From: UBA3478 sp964217345
GTDB lineage: Bacteria > Bacteroidota > Bacteroidia > Flavobacteriales > Flavobacteriaceae
Length of the DNA stretch: 64,000 nt
Direction: 5' to 3'
Assembly (NCBI GenBank): GCA_964217345.1
Contig: CAXPJI010000025.1
Location: forward strand, 23,657-87,656
Shown: one piece after another, positions 18,229 through 27,494 of the stretch
Numbering within the stretch: position 1 is the first letter of the stretch
Layout of the letters: every line of letters starts with the position of its first letter
Position numbers and translations under genes: made by a program
The notes under the pieces: model-generated
Seen by the model: the letters and a program-made list of their open reading frames with translations, nothing else
Databases searched by the model: none
What the model was told of the DNA's origin: nothing

Positions 18229-18250
18229 CCCCGCAGGATCGCGGGGCTTT
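18229..18250 (+). terminator. Rho-independent terminator after the phosphatase gene
   Basis: Stem CCCCGC/GCGGGG (18229-18234 with 18241-18246), loop AGGATC, directly after the stop codon. The T tail on the + side is short (CTTT); on the minus strand the hairpin is followed by seven Ts, so it could work in both directions. The following 150 bases to 18397 hold no gene; an inverted repeat CTTGTT/AACAAG (18344-18365) is the only structure I see there. Confidence 0.75.
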
Positions 18251-18397
18251 AGCCAGGTTTGTTTGGCATCGTGTGTACTAACAACAAAAACAAAAACTTA
18301 GAGTAACACAAGTCTAAATTAAGTGGGAATGATCAATTATGGGCTTGTTCGACGTCTATAACAAGTGGAAATCGATGTATTCCAATAAGTAACCCCG

Positions 18398-18405
18398 TAT
18401 TTTTG
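18398..18405 (+). promoter_or_regulatory. Putative -7 element, 4 bases before the start codon
   Basis: TATTTTTG matches TAnnTTTG exactly and is followed by C, as usual. The ATG of the next gene begins at 18410. A start of transcription 5-7 bases after the box would fall on the ATG itself, predicting a leaderless mRNA. Confidence 0.45.
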
Positions 18406-18409
18406 CAGC

Positions 18410-18766
18410 ATGGCAAGAGATGAAAAACTAAAAGAGCGATTTGACGCACTTGTTGTGAAACTATCTGATCAATTCTCTGATGGCGATCCTTTGGATATGG
18501 AAGGAATGATTTATTTAGTGGGCGTTCAGGAGTTAGGGAAATTGCATCGCAAGTTCAAAAAGGATGAGAAAATCAATCTAATGCACATTGCAATTTGTCG
18601 TCTTTTAGAGCCTTATGGATATTATGAATTCTCTCATTTCGATGAGGAAGGTTGGCCTCATTATAAGGTGATCGACGAGCTGCCCCATTTAAAGGCGGGG
18701 GAGCAATCCATCCTTATGAAAGAGGCGCTAGTGAATTACTTTATCGAAAGAAATTATATCGAATGA
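18410..18766 (+). CDS. Conserved small protein of unknown function
   Basis: A 118-residue soluble, mostly helical protein with no signal peptide or membrane segment. It reads like a conserved flavobacterial hypothetical protein (LDMEGMIYLVGVQELGKLH, then GYYEFSHFDEEGWPHYK), but I cannot give it a function. The stop overlaps the start of the next gene by four bases (ATGA), so the two are translated together. A -7 box sits 4 bases before the ATG. Confidence 0.8.
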   Translation: MARDEKLKERFDALVVKLSDQFSDGDPLDMEGMIYLVGVQELGKLHRKFKKDEKINLMHIAICRLLEPYGYYEFSHFDEEGWPHYKVIDELPHLKAGEQSILMKEALVNYFIERNYIE

Positions 18767-19062
18767 ATTCTGAATATTACGCTGTAATTTTTACCTCAAC
18801 CACCGGCGATGATTTGGGCGATTATCAGGAGTGGTCTGATAAAATGATAGCACTAGCCAAGAGTATTCCAGGTTTTATCTCTGTGGAATCGGCGCGAAGT
18901 GCTATCGGAATTACTGTTTCTTATTGGAAAGATCTTGAAAGCATTTCTAATTTTAAAAGACTTACCGATCATCGTTATGCGCAACAGCGAGGACGTAATC
19001 AGTGGTATCGAAATTACAGGGTAAGGGTATGCAGGGTAGAGCGAGATTACTCTTTTCCCTAG
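18763..19062 (+). CDS. Antibiotic biosynthesis monooxygenase (ABM) fold protein
   Basis: A 99-residue protein with the small ferredoxin-like ABM fold: YYAVIFTSTTGDDLGDYQEW, IPGFISVESARSAIGITVSYWKDLESI and a C-terminal NYRVRVCRVERDY strand. Members are heme-degrading or quinol monooxygenases, or simply dimeric stress proteins; the exact activity is not visible. It overlaps the previous gene by four bases and overlaps the convergent gpsA stop by four bases. Confidence 0.82.
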   Translation: MNSEYYAVIFTSTTGDDLGDYQEWSDKMIALAKSIPGFISVESARSAIGITVSYWKDLESISNFKRLTDHRYAQQRGRNQWYRNYRVRVCRVERDYSFP

Positions 19063-20060
19063 TTGAGTTTTTCTTTCAGTGATTCGAAAGTTTCTGTGGC
19101 CGAGGCGCCCTTTTCTACTACTTTGTAAACAGCATCAATAATTGGTGTGCGAAGAGCCTTTTTCTGAGACTTTGCCATAAGATAAACAGGTTTTACTGCA
19201 TAGGCACCTTCTGCAATCATCTTCTCTGCTTTAAAGGTTTCTTCTACCGTCATACCTTGTCCCAGGCGATGGCCAAAACGTTTATTTCTACTATGATCGG
19301 AGTAGGCGGTGACCAAAAGGTCTCCGAGATAAGCAGATTGATTGATGTTACGCTTCATCTTGTAAATACGGCCTAAATAGCGTTTCATTTCTCTAATAGC
19401 ATTAGAAATCAAAACGCTTTGAAAATTATCTCCATATCCTAAACCTGATGCGATTCCTGCAGCAATGGCGTACACATTTTTTAATACTGCAGCATACTCG
19501 GTGCCTATAATATCGTTTCCGGTAGAGACTCTGATATACGCGTTTGATAGGGTAGCCTTCATTTGATTGGCTTTTAGAATATCCACAGCAGATACCGTAA
19601 GGTAGGAGTGTCTCTCGAGTGCGATTTCTTCGGCGTGACAGGGGCCTGAGATTACCCCAAAATCTTTCAATTCTATGGCTCCGTATTCAGTTAGGTAATC
19701 ACCAATAATTTGACCGGTTTCAGGAACCATTCCTTTGACCGCCGAAAAGGTGGTTTTGCCTTTGAGCAAATCCAAAAATGGATGTAAGCTTTGGTGTATA
19801 AATGCAGAGGGTATGGCGATAACTATCGCAGATGATGCAGCTATTGCTTCCTCGATATTGCTTGTGGCATGCACAAGGTTCGTATTGAGTTGAACGCTGC
19901 TGAGGTAATGAGGGTTTTGTCCGACCGTATTAATGGCCTTTACTCCGTCATCTTCTTTAACGTACCAGGTTACCGTAACCTCGTTATCATTAAATATTTT
20001 GACTAGTGCAGTTCCAAAACTCCCACCCCCTAAAACCGTTAGGGACTGGTGCTTCAACAT
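19059..20060 (-). CDS. gpsA: Glycerol-3-phosphate dehydrogenase [NAD(P)+]
   Basis: Reduces dihydroxyacetone phosphate to sn-glycerol 3-phosphate, supplying phospholipid synthesis. The 333 residues include the dinucleotide-binding GGGSFGTAL (~10-18), the catalytic lysine region FSAVKGM, SGPCHAEE and the C-terminal-domain signature KNVYAIAAGIASGLGYGDN. It is cytoplasmic. Only 2 bases separate it from the upstream cytochrome c gene, so it is probably the last gene of the minus-strand run starting near 22850. Confidence 0.96.
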   Translation of the reverse strand: MLKHQSLTVLGGGSFGTALVKIFNDNEVTVTWYVKEDDGVKAINTVGQNPHYLSSVQLNTNLVHATSNIEEAIAASSAIVIAIPSAFIHQSLHPFLDLLKGKTTFSAVKGMVPETGQIIGDYLTEYGAIELKDFGVISGPCHAEEIALERHSYLTVSAVDILKANQMKATLSNAYIRVSTGNDIIGTEYAAVLKNVYAIAAGIASGLGYGDNFQSVLISNAIREMKRYLGRIYKMKRNINQSAYLGDLLVTAYSDHSRNKRFGHRLGQGMTVEETFKAEKMIAEGAYAVKPVYLMAKSQKKALRTPIIDAVYKVVEKGASATETFESLKEKLN

Positions 20061-20062
20061 AA

Positions 20063-20542
20063 CTATAGGGTTCGAAGATACTCTGCTACTGCTATTGCTT
20101 CGTCTTCAGATAGATTCTGATTGATCATTAGAGCGTTATTGTACTCTTTCAGAAGGGCCTTGGCAATCGGATCTTTCTGTAGCATTTCATTAGTATTAAG
20201 CAATAGGTTTAATACCCACTCAGGGCTGCGACGATCGTAAACGCCTTTTAACGCAGGACCAATCATTCTGCGATCTACAAGGTGACATGCGGTACATTTA
20301 CCGGCGTAAATACTTTTTCCTTTTTCAGCTAAATCTGTATCGACTGATGCACTAAACTCGTAAGAAGTAACAGGGCCTAATCCTATGTTAGAAAGGTCTA
20401 CGGGTACCTCAGAAGAACTCGCTTCTGTTTTTGCCACTTCCTTTTTACGGGTTACCTCGAAACCTTTGTTCTCCTTTTTAGGACTCTCACCGCAGCTCGC
20501 AATGATTAAGGCAAGACCAACGAATAGTATTGATTTACGCAT
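20063..20542 (-). CDS. Lipoprotein c-type cytochrome
   Basis: About 159 residues from the ATG at 20542 (MRKSILFVGLALIIASCGES), which gives a lipobox ending at the cysteine in IIASC, so it is likely anchored outside the inner membrane. One heme-binding motif CTACH lies in KGKSIYAGKCTACHLVDRR; the second axial methionine is probably in NNALMINQN. This is the small class I cytochrome c layout, an electron carrier in respiration. The ATG at 20587 would put the signal sequence 15 residues in and is unlikely. Confidence 0.9.
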   Translation of the reverse strand: MRKSILFVGLALIIASCGESPKKENKGFEVTRKKEVAKTEASSSEVPVDLSNIGLGPVTSYEFSASVDTDLAEKGKSIYAGKCTACHLVDRRMIGPALKGVYDRRSPEWVLNLLLNTNEMLQKDPIAKALLKEYNNALMINQNLSEDEAIAVAEYLRTL

Positions 20543-20556
20543 GCTAAAATTTTTGA

Positions 20557-20587
20557 TAAATGTAGCCCGGACATTCATCTTAGGCAA
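20557..20587 (-). promoter_or_regulatory. Putative promoter for the cytochrome c gene
   Basis: On the minus strand a TTG (20585-20587) is followed after 20 bases by TACATTTA (20557-20564), one mismatch from TAnnTTTG. This is the Bacteroidota -33/-7 spacing, 14 bases before the ATG at 20542. It could separate cytochrome c and gpsA from the upstream genes. Confidence 0.35.
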
Positions 20588-21568
20588 CTATTTACTCTGT
20601 TTATAATGATTTAGACGCTGTTGTTGCATTTCTAACGCCTGTTCAAATTCGTCATGTAGTCGCTTAATCAGTTCTTCAGTGCTCGGACAATCGTGAATAG
20701 CACTTACTCCATGACCTGCTGACCAAATGGTCTTCCAAGCCTTGGCTTCTGAATTCATATCTAACCCAGGGTCTAATTTTGCTGTACGAACGTAATCCGA
20801 AGGGCCTATCCCGGCAGCGTTTAAGCTCGCCTCCATAAAGTTGGCAGGGATTCCCGAAACAGATGAAGTGTGTACAATATCGCTAGAGGTACTTTCGATG
20901 ACCATCTTCTTATATTCCTCTTGGGCTTTACTTTCCGTGGTGTTGATAAATCGAGTTCCCATATAAGCCATGTCTGCTCCCATTTGTAGTACTGTAGCGA
21001 TATCCTGACCGGTAGAGATAGATCCTGCAACAACAATGGTTTTGTCAAAAACCTTTCTCACGTCTTTTATAAGTGCCATTGGGTTAATCGTGCCTGCGTG
21101 TCCTCCTGCTCCTGCAGATACAAGGATGAGGCCATCAACCCCGGCCTCTGCAGCCTTTTCAGCATGACGTTTTTTAACGATATCGTGAAAGACTAAACCT
21201 CCATAAGAATGAATTGTATCTACCAATAGCGAAATAGCCCCAAGAGACGTAATTACCAAGGGAACCTGATGTTTTACACATAGTTTTACATCCTCTTCAA
21301 GACGTGTATTGGTTGGGTGAACAATCAGATTTACTCCAAAGGGTGCAGCCTTTTTACCGGTAGCCTGTTCAAACTCATTTAAAGCAGCCTTTATATGAAT
21401 CAACCACTCTTCAAATCCCTTGCTAGTTCGTTGGTTTAATGCAGGAAATGTACCAACTACACCGTTTTTGCAACATTCGATGACCAAGTCAGGTCCTGAT
21501 ACAAGAAACATAGGAGCCGCAATAGCGGGTAAACTGGTTTGATCGAGAGGAGCAGGTAGGGGTTTCAT
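20588..21568 (-). CDS. Nitronate monooxygenase / 2-nitropropane dioxygenase family FMN enzyme
   Basis: A 326-residue FMN-dependent TIM-barrel enzyme: IAAPMFLVSG near the N-terminus, then GLILVSAGAGGHAGT (phosphate/FMN binding, ~145-160) and GADMAYMGTRFINT (~215-228). The family oxidises alkyl nitronates such as propionate 3-nitronate, a detoxification role, but some members are other flavin oxidoreductases. It lies 20 bases after the EamA transporter gene on the same strand. Confidence 0.92.
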   Translation of the reverse strand: MKPLPAPLDQTSLPAIAAPMFLVSGPDLVIECCKNGVVGTFPALNQRTSKGFEEWLIHIKAALNEFEQATGKKAAPFGVNLIVHPTNTRLEEDVKLCVKHQVPLVITSLGAISLLVDTIHSYGGLVFHDIVKKRHAEKAAEAGVDGLILVSAGAGGHAGTINPMALIKDVRKVFDKTIVVAGSISTGQDIATVLQMGADMAYMGTRFINTTESKAQEEYKKMVIESTSSDIVHTSSVSGIPANFMEASLNAAGIGPSDYVRTAKLDPGLDMNSEAKAWKTIWSAGHGVSAIHDCPSTEELIKRLHDEFEQALEMQQQRLNHYKQSK

Positions 21569-21588
21569 AGCGTTTAATTTTCTTAAAG

Positions 21589-22500
21589 CTACGAAACTTC
21601 TTTCTTCTCTGAGGGCATTCGAACGCGCTTACTTGCTAAGTATACCCCTCCAATGACAAGGCTGGCCGCGACAATTTTAGTTAGTGTGAACTGATCCTTT
21701 CCTGCGAGCACTGCAAATAGAATACCCATCACCGGTTGAACATAGGTAAACACTCCGATGGTCGAAGCCTTTAATTCGGTCATGGCAAAGGCATTAAATA
21801 AGTAGGTCAAAAAGGTAACTCCGACAACAACAAAGGCAATAGTCGCATACGACCAGCTGGGGAGTGTCGACCATTGAATGTCTAGAAAATCACCAATGGT
21901 TATGGGGAAATTGATAATTAGAGAGACGGTAAACAACCATTTTAACAGCGTAAATGGATGGTATTTTTGAACTAAAGATCGGGTCAATACTAGGTAAGCA
22001 CCATAGGAAAGCGCATTGACAATAAAAAGGGTGTTTCCAAGGCGAATATTTGGTGCGTCTGAGCGTAATTCGTTACCGAAAACGACGAGTCCAAGCGCTC
22101 CTACAAGCCCAAGTGCAATCCCAAATGTCTTGTTTTTCGTAATCGGTTCTTTGAGAAGAATGGCAGATAGCACTAGGGTGCAAATCGGGGTGATCGTGAC
22201 GAGTACTGCACTGTTAATCGGAGTAGAAAGTTCGAGCCCTTTAAAAAAGGAGAGCATATTAATACTTGCCCCAAATAAACTGGCCAGCATAATCTTTGGC
22301 CAATCTTTCTTTTCAATGGGATCTGATTTTCTGAATAAAGAAAGGCCCCAAAAAAGAAGAAAGGCCCCCACTACTCGCATGAATATAAACCCGAATGGCT
22401 TGATGTACATTGGCATTAAGCCTTTCGCAATCGTGTGGTTTAACGCATAAATTGATGTGGCTCCGAAAGCCGCTAAAAAGGCGAGTACTCTTTTGTTCAT
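21589..22500 (-). CDS. EamA/DMT family exporter
   Basis: A 303-residue inner-membrane protein with about ten hydrophobic helices forming two EamA repeats (roughly 5-140 and 155-290), with the internal similarity typical of drug/metabolite transporters (for example TPINSAVLVTITPICTLVLS and ASTIGVFTYVQPVMGILFAV). Such proteins export amino acids, nucleobases or drugs; the substrate is unknown. The start overlaps the stop of the ArsC-like gene by four bases. Confidence 0.92.
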   Translation of the reverse strand: MNKRVLAFLAAFGATSIYALNHTIAKGLMPMYIKPFGFIFMRVVGAFLLFWGLSLFRKSDPIEKKDWPKIMLASLFGASINMLSFFKGLELSTPINSAVLVTITPICTLVLSAILLKEPITKNKTFGIALGLVGALGLVVFGNELRSDAPNIRLGNTLFIVNALSYGAYLVLTRSLVQKYHPFTLLKWLFTVSLIINFPITIGDFLDIQWSTLPSWSYATIAFVVVGVTFLTYLFNAFAMTELKASTIGVFTYVQPVMGILFAVLAGKDQFTLTKIVAASLVIGGVYLASKRVRMPSEKKEVS

Positions 22501-22850
22501 TGACTAAGTGCAGTCTTAGCTGCTTCTAAAGTGGCCTTGGCATGTCCTGCAAATACATCCGTATCTGTAACAACCACCGGTCTTTTAAGAAAGGTATAGT
22601 GCTCAAGAATTAGTGAGCGGTAATCTTGTTCAGTGAGTGATTGCTCGGCGAGTCCTCTTTTCTTGTAGAGTTGTGCACGTCTGCTAAATAAAGCTTCGTA
22701 ACTACCAGCGAATTCAGCCATCTTATCGAGAGCATCTGCGGTTATACCTTGAGATTTAATCTCAATGACTTCAACTTCTGGCCCAGGATTCAAAAAGGCT
22801 AACGCTTTTTTACAAGTTTGACAGGTCGCTAAATGGTAGATTTGTTGCAT
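22497..22850 (-). CDS. ArsC/Spx-like thioredoxin-fold protein
   Basis: About 117 residues from the ATG at 22850 (MQQIYHLATCQTCKKALAFL). The N-terminal CxxC (TCQTC) in a thioredoxin-like fold and the later LKRPVVVTD segment match the arsenate reductase-related YffB/Spx group. Without the full set of ArsC arginines in view I would not call it an arsenate reductase. The frame continues 62 codons upstream, but that part is low in similarity and overlaps the divergent gdhA start, so I reject it. Confidence 0.85.
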   Translation of the reverse strand: MQQIYHLATCQTCKKALAFLNPGPEVEVIEIKSQGITADALDKMAEFAGSYEALFSRRAQLYKKRGLAEQSLTEQDYRSLILEHYTFLKRPVVVTDTDVFAGHAKATLEAAKTALSQ

Positions 22851-22953
22851 GTTCTGAATTTGTTGCAAAAGTAAGGAAGATGTTAGACACCCGTGCTTCG
22901 CACTCATTTTAAGAATTTGATAATTTTTAGCGGTTTCAAAAATGGAAATAGCA

Positions 22954-22961
22954 TAATTTTG
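22954..22961 (+). promoter_or_regulatory. Putative -7 element for gdhA
   Basis: TAATTTTG, an exact TAnnTTTG match, lies 40 bases before the preferred gdhA ATG at 23002. No TTG is found at the expected -33 position; a weak GGTTTC is at 22932-22937. Confidence 0.35.
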
Positions 22962-23001
22962 CGCATATATTTTTAATTCACTAATAATGCATAAAGACAA
23001 C

Positions 23002-24342
23002 ATGGCCACTATCGAAACTTTTATGAACGAAGTCAAGGCCAGAAATGGACACGAACCAGAATTTATTCAAGCGGTTCAAGAAGTTGCCGAAACGGTACTT
23101 CCTTACATTGTGCAACACGATATCTACCATGGAAAAAATATCCTTCTAAGAATGGTAGAGCCTGAACGACTGATTTCTTTCAGAGTAGCTTGGGTGGATG
23201 ATACGGGAGAAATTCACGTGAATAGAGGCTATCGTATTCAGATGAATTCAGCGATTGGCCCATACAAGGGCGGTCTTCGTTTTCACCCTACCGTAAATGC
23301 TAGTGTTTTAAAGTTTCTTGCCTTTGAACAAGTATTCAAGAACAGTTTAACTACACTCCCTATGGGTGGAGCAAAAGGAGGTTCAGATTTCGATCCTAAA
23401 GGAAAGTCTGACGATGAGATTATGAGATTCTGTTATGCGTTTATGACAGAGCTTTGTCGTCATATTGGACCGAATACCGATGTGCCTGCCGGAGATATTG
23501 GAGTTGGAGCCAGAGAGATCGGATTTTTATTCGGCGCCTACAAGAAAATTAGAAATGAGTTTACTGGGGTGCTCACCGGTAAAGGATTGAGTTGGGGAGG
23601 TTCTCAGATTAGACCTGAAGCTACGGGTTACGGAACGGTATATTTCGCTCAAAGCATGTTAGAGACTCGAGGGGATTCAGTAAACGGCAAATCGGTCGTT
23701 ATCTCGGGTTCGGGAAACGTGGCACAATTTGCGGCAGAGAAGGTTCTTCAATTAGACGGAAAGGTGCTTACCCTATCTGATTCTGGAGGATACATTTATG
23801 ACCCAGACGGTATTGACGCTGAGAAACTAGAGTTTGTAAAGGATCTCAAAAATGTGAAAAGAGGTCGAATAATGACTTATGTAAAGCACTATCCTAAGGC
23901 CTCTTATCACGAAGGCAAACGCCCATGGGAAGTTCCTTGTGAAATTGCACTCCCTTGCGCTACTCAAAACGAGTTAGATGGTGCTGCTGCAGAGTTACTG
24001 GTGAAAAACGGATTGATTGCTGTTTCAGAAGGAGCAAATATGCCTTCTACTCCAGAGGCGATTCACCACTTCCAGAATCATAAGATCTTGTTTGCTCCCG
24101 GTAAGGCATCTAATGCCGGAGGGGTTGCAACTTCAGGTCTTGAAATGTCACAGAACTCATTGCGCATTAGTTGGACGCGTGAGGAGGTCGATAATCGCTT
24201 GAAGCACATTATGAAAGACATCCATGATGCCTGTACTACCTATGGCATGGAAGAAGATGGGTATTGTAATTATGTGAAAGGTGCGAACATTGCCGGGTTT
24301 GTGAAGGTTGCTGACGCCATGCTTGCCCAAGGAGTTATTTAA
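23002..24342 (+). CDS. gdhA: NADP-specific glutamate dehydrogenase
   Basis: Interconverts 2-oxoglutarate plus ammonium and glutamate, a main route of nitrogen assimilation. About 446 residues from the ATG at 23002 (MATIETFMNEVKARNGHEPE), the normal start and length for the hexameric bacterial enzyme. Motifs are IGPYKGGLRFHP (substrate binding), LPMGGAKGGSDFDP (catalytic lysine) and the Rossmann segment VVISGSGNVAQFAAEK. An in-frame ATG at 22987 would add five residues and cannot be excluded. It has its own -7 box upstream and recO follows 6 bases after the stop. Confidence 0.96.
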   Translation: MATIETFMNEVKARNGHEPEFIQAVQEVAETVLPYIVQHDIYHGKNILLRMVEPERLISFRVAWVDDTGEIHVNRGYRIQMNSAIGPYKGGLRFHPTVNASVLKFLAFEQVFKNSLTTLPMGGAKGGSDFDPKGKSDDEIMRFCYAFMTELCRHIGPNTDVPAGDIGVGAREIGFLFGAYKKIRNEFTGVLTGKGLSWGGSQIRPEATGYGTVYFAQSMLETRGDSVNGKSVVISGSGNVAQFAAEKVLQLDGKVLTLSDSGGYIYDPDGIDAEKLEFVKDLKNVKRGRIMTYVKHYPKASYHEGKRPWEVPCEIALPCATQNELDGAAAELLVKNGLIAVSEGANMPSTPEAIHHFQNHKILFAPGKASNAGGVATSGLEMSQNSLRISWTREEVDNRLKHIMKDIHDACTTYGMEEDGYCNYVKGANIAGFVKVADAMLAQGVI

Positions 24343-24348
24343 ATCAAT

Positions 24349-25080
24349 TTGGCAGGAACACCTTATATTCAAAGCTCGCTGGTAGTTTTAGGCAGCGTTA
24401 GGTATGGAGAGACCAGCCTAATTGTCAAGGCCTACACCCGCGAGCTTGGTATTCAATCGTATTTAGTCAGAGGAGTATTAAAGCCGAAAAAATCAGGTCT
24501 CCGATCGGCCTATTTTCAGCCAGTCAGTTTTTTAGATGCTGTGGTGACTCACAAGCCAAACTCAGATCGACTCGAAACCATAAAAGAAGCCAAGCCGTTG
24601 CAGGCTTTTTCTCAGATTCATTCTGATGTAGTGAAATCGAGTACCGCATTATTCTTAGCCGAACTATTCACGGCCTCCCTGATCGAACAACAGCAAGACT
24701 ATGATTTGTTTGATTTTATCATTGGCTGTTTAGAGGTCTTAGAAAGTGAAAAAAGCTTTCCGAATTATCTGATTGTCGTTCTTCTGGGTCTTTCAAAACA
24801 CTTAGGGATCTACCCTGATTCATCACTTTCGAATGGAGCGCTTTTTGACCCTGCTACTGGACAATTTCAAGCTGAAACTTCGAGATATTCTTTATCTGCG
24901 GTTGCCTCAATGACGCTCAATGAAATTCTAGGCATGAATTTTGATGAAACCATGCGGACAACAATAGATAAAAAAACCAGAGGAGAACTTCTAGAAGGGT
25001 TAGTTCGGTACTACGACTTTCAATTAGATGGCTTTCGTAGACCAAAATCGCTAGAGGTGATTCGAGGGTTGTTTGGATGA
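24349..25080 (+). CDS. recO: DNA repair protein RecO
   Basis: A 243-residue RecO, which helps RecR load RecA onto SSB-coated DNA in the RecF pathway. The N-terminal OB-fold (SLVVLGSVRYGETSLIVKAY, SYLVRGVLKPKKSGLRSAYF) is followed by a helical domain; the zinc-binding cysteines of many RecO proteins are absent, as in other Bacteroidota. The start is a TTG 6 bases after the gdhA stop; no nearby ATG would preserve the OB-fold. The stop overlaps the start of the next gene by four bases (ATGA). Confidence 0.92.
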   Translation: MAGTPYIQSSLVVLGSVRYGETSLIVKAYTRELGIQSYLVRGVLKPKKSGLRSAYFQPVSFLDAVVTHKPNSDRLETIKEAKPLQAFSQIHSDVVKSSTALFLAELFTASLIEQQQDYDLFDFIIGCLEVLESEKSFPNYLIVVLLGLSKHLGIYPDSSLSNGALFDPATGQFQAETSRYSLSAVASMTLNEILGMNFDETMRTTIDKKTRGELLEGLVRYYDFQLDGFRRPKSLEVIRGLFG

Positions 25081-27467
25081 AACGCCTCTTACTATTTTTC
25101 TTGATCACCTTATTCCCTAAGGTGTTATTCGCTCAGCTCGTAACGGTTCAAGACTCGAGTACAAAGACCGTTTTACCTGGGGTTAGTGTATATAATAGAA
25201 GTCATTCTACGTTTACCCAAACTGACCTCAATGGAACTTTCGATTCAGGATTATTTGAGGATAAAGACCTAATCATTTTCAGATTGATGGGCTACGAATT
25301 ACTCTCGATTAGTAAACAGAATATTCAATCTGACACCCTTTATTTAACTCCGAAGGTTGAAGGTCTAAATGAAATCGTTGTCTCGGCATCTAAATTTAGA
25401 CAAGACATAAGAAGACTTCCTGTGCGGGTAAGACGAATCGATGCGGATGATATTTCGATGATGCAACCACAAACTACCGCAGACTTACTTTCACGAACGG
25501 GCTCTGTTTACGTTCAGAAAAGTCAACTAGGGGGAGGTAGTCCTATGATTCGAGGTTTTGCTACCAACAGGGTATTAATTACCGTGGATGGCATTCGCAT
25601 GAACAATGCTATTTTCAGAGGTGGGAACATACAGAATGTGATTTCTATTGACCCTTATACTATCGAATCTTCAGAGCTAATATTCGGTCCAGGGACCGTT
25701 ATTTCTGGGAGCGATGCCATCGGTGGTGTGATGAATTTTAATACTCGAAGACTCCCCTTTGCCAAGCCAGATAGCCTAATTGATAAGACCGACCTAGCTT
25801 TCAGATCTTCTACCGCTACTAAAGAACGAACCTACCATGTTGGTCACATGCAGAGTTCAGGTAATTGGACGGGTTACGTTAGTTTCTCAAAGATGAATTT
25901 AGGCGACTTGACTATGGGTAGGTATGGCCCAGAATCGTACCTAATGGAGCAATATGTTCGCTCGAGCCCAGGAGAGGATGTAGTGGTTTCCAGCGACAAT
26001 CCCGAGCGACAAAGAGGAACTGCATTTTCTTCGACTTACTTTACTGCAAAGGCAGAGCATCTCATTTCGAATAATTGGGAACAACGGATGGGCCTTTTTT
26101 ATAGCACAACTTCAGATTATGGTCGATACGATCGATTGCTGCGACCTAAGGGAGATGGTTTTCGTTCGGCGGAGTGGTTTTATGGTCCGCAGCGCTGGCT
26201 GATGACTTATTGGAATCCGAGGTACGCTAGTGATCACTCTGCACATCAATTCTCGATAGCTTATCAATCTTTCGAGGAGTCTCGAAATGATCGAGATTTT
26301 AATAGTGAAATTCGTAACACCGCGATCGAAAAGGTCGGGGTACTCAACCTCTCCTACGATAGTCAATATGAAATTTCAGAGCAGTTGATCGCCCGCGGGG
26401 GAGGATCTCTTGACTTAAACAAGGTAAACTCAGAGGCCTATTCGCTCAATCTCATTTCTGACGAAAGAGGAATTCTTAACTCTCGTTATCCCGATGGCGC
26501 AACTTGGAATGCCGCCGGTGTTTATTTTTCTACTGAGTACAAACCGTCTAAACCACTCGTTCTTAATCTAGGTGTTCGTTGGAATCAGGTGAGCTCTGAA
26601 ACCGACTATAGAACGAATCCTTTTACAGAAGTTTTTGGGATCCAAAAACTGAAGAATAGCGCCTTAACTTATGGTTTAGGAGGGGTCTATCGCTTTGATC
26701 GATCTACCTCAATGCGTTTCAATTTATCCACTGCATTTAGAGCGCCTAACATCGATGATCTTGCTAAGGTTTTTGATTCTGAGCCTGGGTCGGTAGTAAT
26801 CCCTAACCCAGATTTGAAACCAGAATATGCTCAGACTATTGAGCTGGGTATTCGAAAGCGTTTTGATCGTTCGTTTATGCTTGATGCGGCTGTTTATTAT
26901 TCGACTCTTGACGATGCCTTGATTCGACGCAATACTACGTTAAATGGGCAAAGTCAGCTCTTGTTTAGAGATGAGCTTAGTCAACTTCAGTCGATTCAAA
27001 ATGCAGCTTCTGCTGAGGTGGCTGGTATCGAATGGAGCATTTTTGGTTATTTGAGCAGAAAACTGAGTTACCGAATTTTAGGAACCTATACCAGTGGAGA
27101 AGAAATTGACGATACAGGTGCGTCTAGCCCATTGCGTCATGCACCACCCTTTTTCAGCAATTCTCAATTGCGCTATGTGAATGGTTCTTTTCAGTTAATC
27201 CTAGAATCAGAATACAACGCCGAGGTATCTGCTGAAGATCTTCCGATTTCTGAATCGTCTAAGGCGTATATGTATGCACTTGATTCGAATGGAAACCCGT
27301 ATAGCCCGAGCTGGCATGCAGTTCATCTAAGATTGCGTCAGCAATGGAAGCGTTGGCAGTGTTCAGTTGCAATAGAAAATATCTTCGATCGTCGTTATCG
27401 TCCTTTTGCCTCTGGGATTAGTGCCCCGGGTAGACAGTTGGTTGTGGCGTTTCAAACTATCCGTTAG
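25077..27467 (+). CDS. TonB-dependent outer membrane receptor, heme/hemoglobin receptor-like
   Basis: A 796-residue outer-membrane receptor: a signal peptide (MKRLLLFFLITLFPKVLFAQ), a carboxypeptidase-regulatory-like beta domain (~22-95), a TonB-box-like segment (LNEIVVSASKF), a plug with SPMIRGFATNRVLITVDGIR and a C-terminal 22-strand barrel that ends RQLVVAFQTIR. The plug sequence resembles the hemoglobin/transferrin/lactoferrin receptor group, so heme or iron uptake is plausible, but the ligand is not proved. It overlaps recO by four bases, an unusual partner that probably reflects compact packing. Confidence 0.92.
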   Translation: MKRLLLFFLITLFPKVLFAQLVTVQDSSTKTVLPGVSVYNRSHSTFTQTDLNGTFDSGLFEDKDLIIFRLMGYELLSISKQNIQSDTLYLTPKVEGLNEIVVSASKFRQDIRRLPVRVRRIDADDISMMQPQTTADLLSRTGSVYVQKSQLGGGSPMIRGFATNRVLITVDGIRMNNAIFRGGNIQNVISIDPYTIESSELIFGPGTVISGSDAIGGVMNFNTRRLPFAKPDSLIDKTDLAFRSSTATKERTYHVGHMQSSGNWTGYVSFSKMNLGDLTMGRYGPESYLMEQYVRSSPGEDVVVSSDNPERQRGTAFSSTYFTAKAEHLISNNWEQRMGLFYSTTSDYGRYDRLLRPKGDGFRSAEWFYGPQRWLMTYWNPRYASDHSAHQFSIAYQSFEESRNDRDFNSEIRNTAIEKVGVLNLSYDSQYEISEQLIARGGGSLDLNKVNSEAYSLNLISDERGILNSRYPDGATWNAAGVYFSTEYKPSKPLVLNLGVRWNQVSSETDYRTNPFTEVFGIQKLKNSALTYGLGGVYRFDRSTSMRFNLSTAFRAPNIDDLAKVFDSEPGSVVIPNPDLKPEYAQTIELGIRKRFDRSFMLDAAVYYSTLDDALIRRNTTLNGQSQLLFRDELSQLQSIQNAASAEVAGIEWSIFGYLSRKLSYRILGTYTSGEEIDDTGASSPLRHAPPFFSNSQLRYVNGSFQLILESEYNAEVSAEDLPISESSKAYMYALDSNGNPYSPSWHAVHLRLRQQWKRWQCSVAIENIFDRRYRPFASGISAPGRQLVVAFQTIR

Positions 27468-27494
27468 AGGTTACCAATTTGTGACTCAATTCCT

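Noticed and set aside
22851..23036. A 62-codon extension of the ArsC-like protein
   Set aside because: It would run into the divergent gdhA start and its -7 box; the CxxC protein starts cleanly at 22850.
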